Of a stretch of DNA of 64,000 nucleotides, positions 58,918-64,000 are shown piece after piece. Under the pieces are notes generated by a model. It was given only the letters and a program-made list of their open reading frames with translations, had not been told where the DNA came from and made no database searches. Source of the stretch: Cocos nucifera (lineage: Eukaryota; Streptophyta; Magnoliopsida; Arecales; Arecaceae); contig QRFJ01000382.1 in assembly GCA_006176705.1 (NCBI GenBank), positions 310,001 to 374,000 of the forward strand, written 5' to 3'. Position numbers and translations under genes: made by a program. The number at the start of each line of letters is the position of its first letter. The stretch's first letter is position 1.

Positions 58918-59496
58918 ATGGCCACTGTTCTATCGCTTCGATCATTGTTGGATAATGATATGTTGGTAGAACCCAACTTCGATAGCTGGTATTGAAAGTT
59001 GAAGATTATCCTGGAGCATGAATGGATCCTATATGTGCTGATAGATCCTGTACCTAAGGAGCCAGTTGCCAATGCACGTAGAACAGTCAGAGACATTTAT
59101 CAAAAGTAGCTTAGTGATTGAACCACAGTGCGCTGCATTATGCTGGCTGTGATGAGCGACGAGTTCAGTCGTAGGTTTGAGACAGCTCAACCAAATAAAA
59201 TGCTCCAAGTGTTGGAGGATTCTTTTGGCACATTCGATGACGTTGAGAGGCATAAGACTAGTTGCACCATCTTCCATGTCAGAATGTGGGATGGAGCCTC
59301 TATCACTGATCATGTACTGATAGTGTGCTTGAACAAACTCAACTTTTCCTTTCATGAACAACTTGCGAAAGATGCAATAGTGAACATGCTACCAAAGTTC
59401 TATCTTTTTTTCCTTACTCATTATAGAATGATAAAACCTGAAGTAAACTATCATGGCTTACTAAGATTACTTCAGAAGTTTGAGAAGGCTCACTAG
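58918..59496 (+). pseudogene. D gag
   Basis: ATG at 58918 (MATVLSLRSLLDNDML). Codon 26 is TGA (58993-58995) in the FDSWY*KLKI context, exactly as in B. Two more stops lie in the YQK*LSD* region; then an open run of 122 codons with MLQVLEDSFGTFDDVERHKT and VNMLPKFYLFF. Copia capsid protein, inactive. Confidence 0.88.
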
Positions 59497-59880
59497 CTCC
59501 ATAAAGAGTCAATGAACTTATCGGGAGGTTCGTTTTTTGGTTCTCGACCCTTTAGGAAAGGAAAGAAGAACAAGAAGAAGAAAATAAAAAAGGTGCAAGT
59601 TCAAGCAGGGACATCAGTGCAGGGCCAGACCAAGAAGATCAAGCCCAATAAGAGTCAAGCTGAATGCTTCTTTTGCAAGAAGTGGGGGCACTAGAAGAGG
59701 AACTGTCCTCAGTACATTGCCTTCCTGAATTCGAACAGGCAAAGAAAGAAGCAAGCTGTTGCTGGGCAAGGTATTTATATGATAACTCCTTATAATTTCT
59801 CTATTTATGATATTACTGATTGGGTATTGGATACCGGTAGCCCTTACCATATTTGTAATTCATTGCAAGGGTTGTAGATC
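59497..59880 (+). pseudogene. D Gag tail, zinc knuckle and protease
   Basis: Lys-rich stretch, then CFFCKKWGH*KRNC (Cys and His of the knuckle kept, one stop in it), then WVLDTGSPYHICNSLQGL, the protease with an intact D-T-G. A stop follows QGL. Confidence 0.87.
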
Positions 59881-60150
59881 AGTAGAAGTTTCGAGCAAAA
59901 TGAGAGATTCCTAAATGTTGGAGATGCAAGACCAGTTCCAGTTCTAGCTTTAGAAAATTTGAAACTTGTATTTGAATCTCATATTGTTGTTCTTAATGAT
60001 TGTCATTTCTGTCCTAGTTTCTTTTTAAAAATCATTTTTGTAGGCCTTTTGGTCATGAATAATTATGAAATTTTTAAAAAAAAATGAGTTTGTAATGTCA
60101 TTATGAATGATGTTACTGCTTTCTTTGGATAATTAAACAATGGTGTATAT

Positions 60151-61340
60151 ATGTTATCACAATCTATTAATGTAGTCTATTCTACTAGCAAGCATCCTAG
60201 ATTAGATAGTATATCAGATATCTATTTATGGCACTATAGGCTAGGTCATATAAATAAGAACAGGATAAACAGATTGACTCAAGAGGGAATCCTCGAAGTC
60301 AATGATTGTGAATCACTTCCAACCTGTGAGTCTTGTCTTCTTGATAAAATGATCAAGTCACCTTTTACTGAAAAAGGTGAGAGAGCTAATGAACTCTTAG
60401 GTCTAGTACATACTGACGTATATGGACTAATAAGCATAAGTGCCAGAGGTGGATATGTCTACTTCATCACTTTTATAGATGATCTATCCAGATATGGATA
60501 TGTCTATCTGATGAAACATAAGTCAAATTCTTTTGAAATGTTCAAATGATTCCGAAGTGAGGTAGAAAATAAATTGGAAAGAGTATTAAAACTCTTCGAT
60601 CTGACCGAGGAGGAGAATACTTTTCTAGTGAGTTTCTCATATATCTAGGAGAGAATGAAATTCTCTCCTAATGGACTCCTCCTAGAACACCACAACATAA
60701 TGGTATATTTGAAAGGAGGAATCAGACTTTGTTAGACATGGTTCGATCCATGATGGAATTTGCTAGCTTGCCGATATCCTTCTGAGGATATGCACTCAAA
60801 TTGGCTTGTTGTCTATAAAATATGATTCCAAGTAAGTCTATAGTTAAAATCTCATATGAGATATGGATAGGGCGTAAACCAGCATTTTCATACCTTAGGA
60901 TTTAGGGGTGCTCGGCTTATGTCAAACGATTAGTTACAGACAAACATGGACCTAGGTCTGACAAGTGTACATTCATAGGATACCCAAAAGAGATCAAAGG
61001 ATACTATTTCTACCATGCTGATGATCAAAAGGTGTTCATTAGCCTTAGGGCAATCTTTTTGAAAAAGGAGTTTCTTGGTGAAGGAACTGTTGCCTCTAAG
61101 GTTGAACTTGATGAAGTTCAACAGGTAGAAAGTCCGACATAGAATGTTGAACTTAAGTCAGATTTGATTAGATCAGATCTGAAGCCTAGTGAATCCACAC
61201 CATTAAGGTGATCCGATAGAGTACCACACTATCTGGATAGATACTATGGATTCTTGGTCCAAGATGATGATCCCATCAAACTCAATGAGAATGATGAGGA
61301 TCCGATCACTTATATGGATGCAATGCAGAGATTCGACTCT
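60151..61340 (+). pseudogene. D GAG-pre-integrase and integrase
   Basis: Open from 60151 to 60549 with LWHYRLGHINKNRINRL and CESCLLDKMIKSPF (complete HHCC), HTDVYG (first Asp) and FIDDLSRYGYVYLMKHK. After a stop and a frameshift come LRSDRGGEY (second Asp), TPQHNGIFERRN (Glu), and the C-terminal SYLRI, FIGYPKEIKGYYFYH and YLDRYYGFLV-like segments with stops. The stretch 59881-60150 is a decayed spacer. Confidence 0.89.
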
Positions 61341-61961
61341 GAGAAATGACTAGATGCCATGAGATCCAAAATGAATTCCATGAAGGTCAATGATGTATGG
61401 ACATTAGTTAACCCACCTGAAGGGGTTAAATCCATTGGGTGTAAATGGGTCTTCAAAAGGAAGAGGGGTGCAGACGGAAAGGTGGAGAGCTATAAAGCCT
61501 ATTTGGTTGCTAAGAGGTATCGTCAACGTTTTGATATTGACTATGATGAGACGTTCTCTACTGTGGCAATGCTCAAGTCCATTCGGATCATACTTGCCAT
61601 TGCTGCCCATCTGGACTATGAGATCTAGCAGATGGATGTGAAGATAGCTTTTCTAAATGGACAGTTAACTGAAAAGGTCTATATGATACAACCTGAAGGG
61701 TTCACATCCATAGATGAGTCCAAGGTGTGCAAGCTTCAGAGATCCATTTATGGATTGAAGCAGACATCTCAGAGTTGGAATATGCAATTTGATGAAGTAA
61801 TCAAAACGTATGGCTTCATTAAGAACAGAGAAGAATCCTGCATTTACAAATGGGCAAATGGTCCAGCAGTAGTATTTCTTATTTTGTACGTGGATGATAT
61901 TCTCTTAATCGAGAATGATATCCCCATACTACAAAAAATAAAAGTCTGGTTGTCATCATAA
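61341..61961 (+). pseudogene. D reverse transcriptase
   Basis: VWTLVNPPEGVKSIGCKWVF, YDETFSTVAMLKSIRIILAI and, after a single TAG at 61626-61628 replacing the Trp of the EIWQMDV motif, MDVKIAFLNG, KLQRSIYGLKQTSQSWN and YVDD at 61887-61898 (intact). Apart from that stop the catalytic core is open to 61961. Sequence style fits the Angela group (inference). Confidence 0.93.
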
Positions 61962-62887
61962 TTCTCCATGAAGGACTTGGGTGAAGCATCCTACATCCTA
62001 GGGAAGAAGATCTATAGAGATAGATCTAAAAGGATGCTTGGTATATCTCAATCCACGTACATAAAAATTATACTAAAGAAGTTCAACATGGAGAATTCCA
62101 AAAAGAACTATCTTTCGATAGGTCAAAGAATTTCTCTCTCAAAGAAGGATTGTCCGACAACTACTGAAGAGAGAGAGCATATGAGTAGAATCCTATATCC
62201 TTCAGTAGTAGGGTCTATTATGTATGCAATGATATGTATGAGAACAGATATGGCATACTCACTAGGAGTGGCGAGTAGATACCAATCTAATCCTAGAAAA
62301 AACTTACTAGAAGGTGGTTAAATCCATCCTTAAGTAATTGAGAAATACTAAGGACCAATGGTTGATTTATAGTGAGTTAGATCTGAAGCTTATGGGGTTT
62401 ACAGACTCCAACTTTTAATCTAACCATGATGATAGTAAAAGTGTGTCGGGATATATCTTTACTCTAAATGGTTGAGCCATCTACTAGAAAAATTCTAACC
62501 AGCATACCATGGCTGACTATGTTTGCGAAGTGGAGTACATAGCAGCATCAAATGCAGCAAAGGAAGCTATGTAGCTAAGAAAGTTCATCATCGAGCTCGA
62601 AGTAGCATCCTCCATTGATGGTCCAGTCCTACTTTATTGCAACAGCACTGGCGCTATAGCTCAAGCAAACGAACCAAAGGCATACCTGCAGACAAAGCAC
62701 ATTCCGTGCTACTTTCATTTGGTTCATGAAATCATGGATTGTAGTGATATCGACCTTTAGAAGATCGACGAAAAGGAGAACCTAGCCGACCCCTTCACTA
62801 AAGCCCTAGCAATCAAGGAGTTCGGCAACCATAAGTCAAAGATGCGTATTAGATACTGTGCCAAGTGGCTTTAAGATAAGTGAGAGT
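61962..62887 (+). pseudogene. D RNase H and 3' end of pol
   Basis: LGEASYILGKKIYRDRSKRM, SVVGSIMYAMICMRTDMAYS (RT tail, open to 62321). Then RNase H in broken frames: EVEYIAASNAAKEAM, LLYCNSTGAIAQA and DEKENLADPFTKAL. Purine-rich AAGATAAGTGAGAG before 62888 is the polypurine tract. Confidence 0.89.
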
Positions 62888-64000
62888 TGTTGAAAATTGT
62901 GTCCCAAAGCTAATCGTCAGCCTATTGATGGTTGAGCTATTTTATAATTAAAATTAATTTATTAATTAATCAAAATATTTTGACATCTTTTTCATCATAA
63001 GTTTACATCTTCTAATGAACTTCATTATTGTGATGAAGTCCTTAGGACTGTTTAGTTTCGATAAAGAGAGGATTTATCGATTAGTTCTTAAATTTGTTCA
63101 CGATCAAATGGTAGGCTGTTAATTAGGACAACAGTGTCTATCAAGCATAGGTCGCTATATGTCATATAGATCAGTTGTCCTCTTAACCAAGGAGTGTGGA
63201 GACACTGGTATGGCATACGGGTGAGATGTATGGGTACATCGTCATTGAATGTGACCAACTCCAAAGCATTCTATTATTGAGAATATCTCTGATGGGATAT
63301 CGATATAAGTATCCCTTAGATCTAAGATCACTACAGTAACTTGCAAGCAACTCACTATGCTTTGGTATCGGACTAACTAAATTTTTGATTTAGTAATGAA
63401 AGGCTTCTAGGCATAGTCAAGTACTTACGAAGTTGGAGTGTGATCAAGATGGAATTGACCACTCCAAGTGTTGGAGAAGAATGTATCACTATATTTCAAT
63501 ATAGCAAAATCTTGGCCAGGGTAATTCATCAGATGGATTTGATATTTTAAAATATAATGTGGACAACCTGATTAGAGTTGATAGTTGAACTCTGAGGTGT
63601 CCTACGAGCATTGTGGTCAAGGGGATGAATTATATGAAAACTATATCCGCATGGGTTCTAAGGATGGTGTTCTACACGTTCGACCAATCCGACCATTGGG
63701 TATCATTGCTAGATGGTCACTTTGATTGATATAAAAATTTATTTCTATGCTACCAGCTTAGGTTCAGACTTATGAGGTCACACATATTCGAGCTTACAAT
63801 CTTATCGGATGGTTGATCAACGATTAAGAATCATTCTAGGATTAAACAATCAATACAATTGGTGTTTAACCTAGTGCAAGTGTTATAGGAGGATTGATTA
63901 GCAATTGGATTGCTAATTAGCTTAATTTGAATAAGCCAATACACTAAGATTAAGTCTAATTAAATATGATTTAATTAGATTTAATTTGGGCTTGATTGGA
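62888..64000 (+). repeat. D 3' LTR (cut by the window end)
   Basis: TGTTGAAAATTGTGTCCC onward; aligns with 54563-55690. Confidence 0.94.

Larger units (their letters stand above)
54563..64000 (+). mobile_element. D: Copia element of the B family, right end outside window
   Basis: 5' LTR 54563-57054, primer site, leader, gag, protease, integrase, RT, RNase H and the first 1.1 kb of the 3' LTR. About 14 differences in the first 140 LTR bases by eye. The five bases before it (GTCTA) are the expected target duplication; the other copy is outside the window. It is the best-preserved pol in the window, but it still has several stops. Confidence 0.93.

Noticed and set aside
1..64000. Host genes, rRNA or tRNA genes, DNA transposons, pararetrovirus
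   Set aside because: No exon-like homology, RNA gene, transposase or pararetroviral movement or coat motif was visible; nearly every base is assigned to an LTR element.

Overview
This 64 kb window is plant nuclear DNA made almost entirely of LTR retrotransposons, inserted one into another. I see no host gene, tRNA, rRNA or CRISPR array. The organism is most likely a monocot, possibly a palm (inference from the Copia and Tat-type families present; not proven here). Evidence for a plant is the plant-type Copia and Ty3/gypsy domains, the primer sites matching plant initiator-Met tRNA, and AT-rich sequence with many TGA/TAG stops in the old copies.

I resolve 14 element copies or fragments, named here for reference. 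Left block: El1 (1-10309, minus; Copia, long LTRs, Angela-like), sitting in a fragment of an older LTR of its own family (10310-11185). This is followed by a non-coding LTR family 'E': a host copy (11186-16321) with a younger copy E2 (11448-15032) inserted in it. Next comes a truncated minus-strand Copia F (about 16325-19505).

Central and right block, a nest of up to five levels: G, a Ty3/gypsy Tat-like element (19506-24721), carries a solo LTR (21665-23956) and is broken by C (24722 onward). The LTR of C is split by A (25384-52272, Copia, Tork-like). A is split by B (28560-49800, Copia). B is split by K (32289-38212, a GC-rich gag-only gypsy element on the minus strand) and by H (40121-45045, a minus-strand Copia holding a 10-N assembly gap). 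C is then interrupted by D (54563 to the window end, Copia of the B family).

Exact 5-bp target-site duplications support several layers: TGATT around A, CTAGA around B, GGGTC around K, TTGTT around the solo LTR and CAATA around E2. H has a decayed one. Where B or C is interrupted, the related copy D or B shows the uninterrupted sequence.

Coding capacity is decayed. Gag, protease, integrase, reverse transcriptase and RNase H domains are recognisable in El1, A, B and D, but all carry stops or frameshifts. K looks youngest: near-identical LTRs and retained CpG. The most interesting non-coding structures are a tandem array of about 23 hairpins in K with a compensatory base change, a leader motif shared by four Copia copies of different families, a second leader hairpin duplicated in D, and an identical in-frame stop at codon 26 of gag in B and D.
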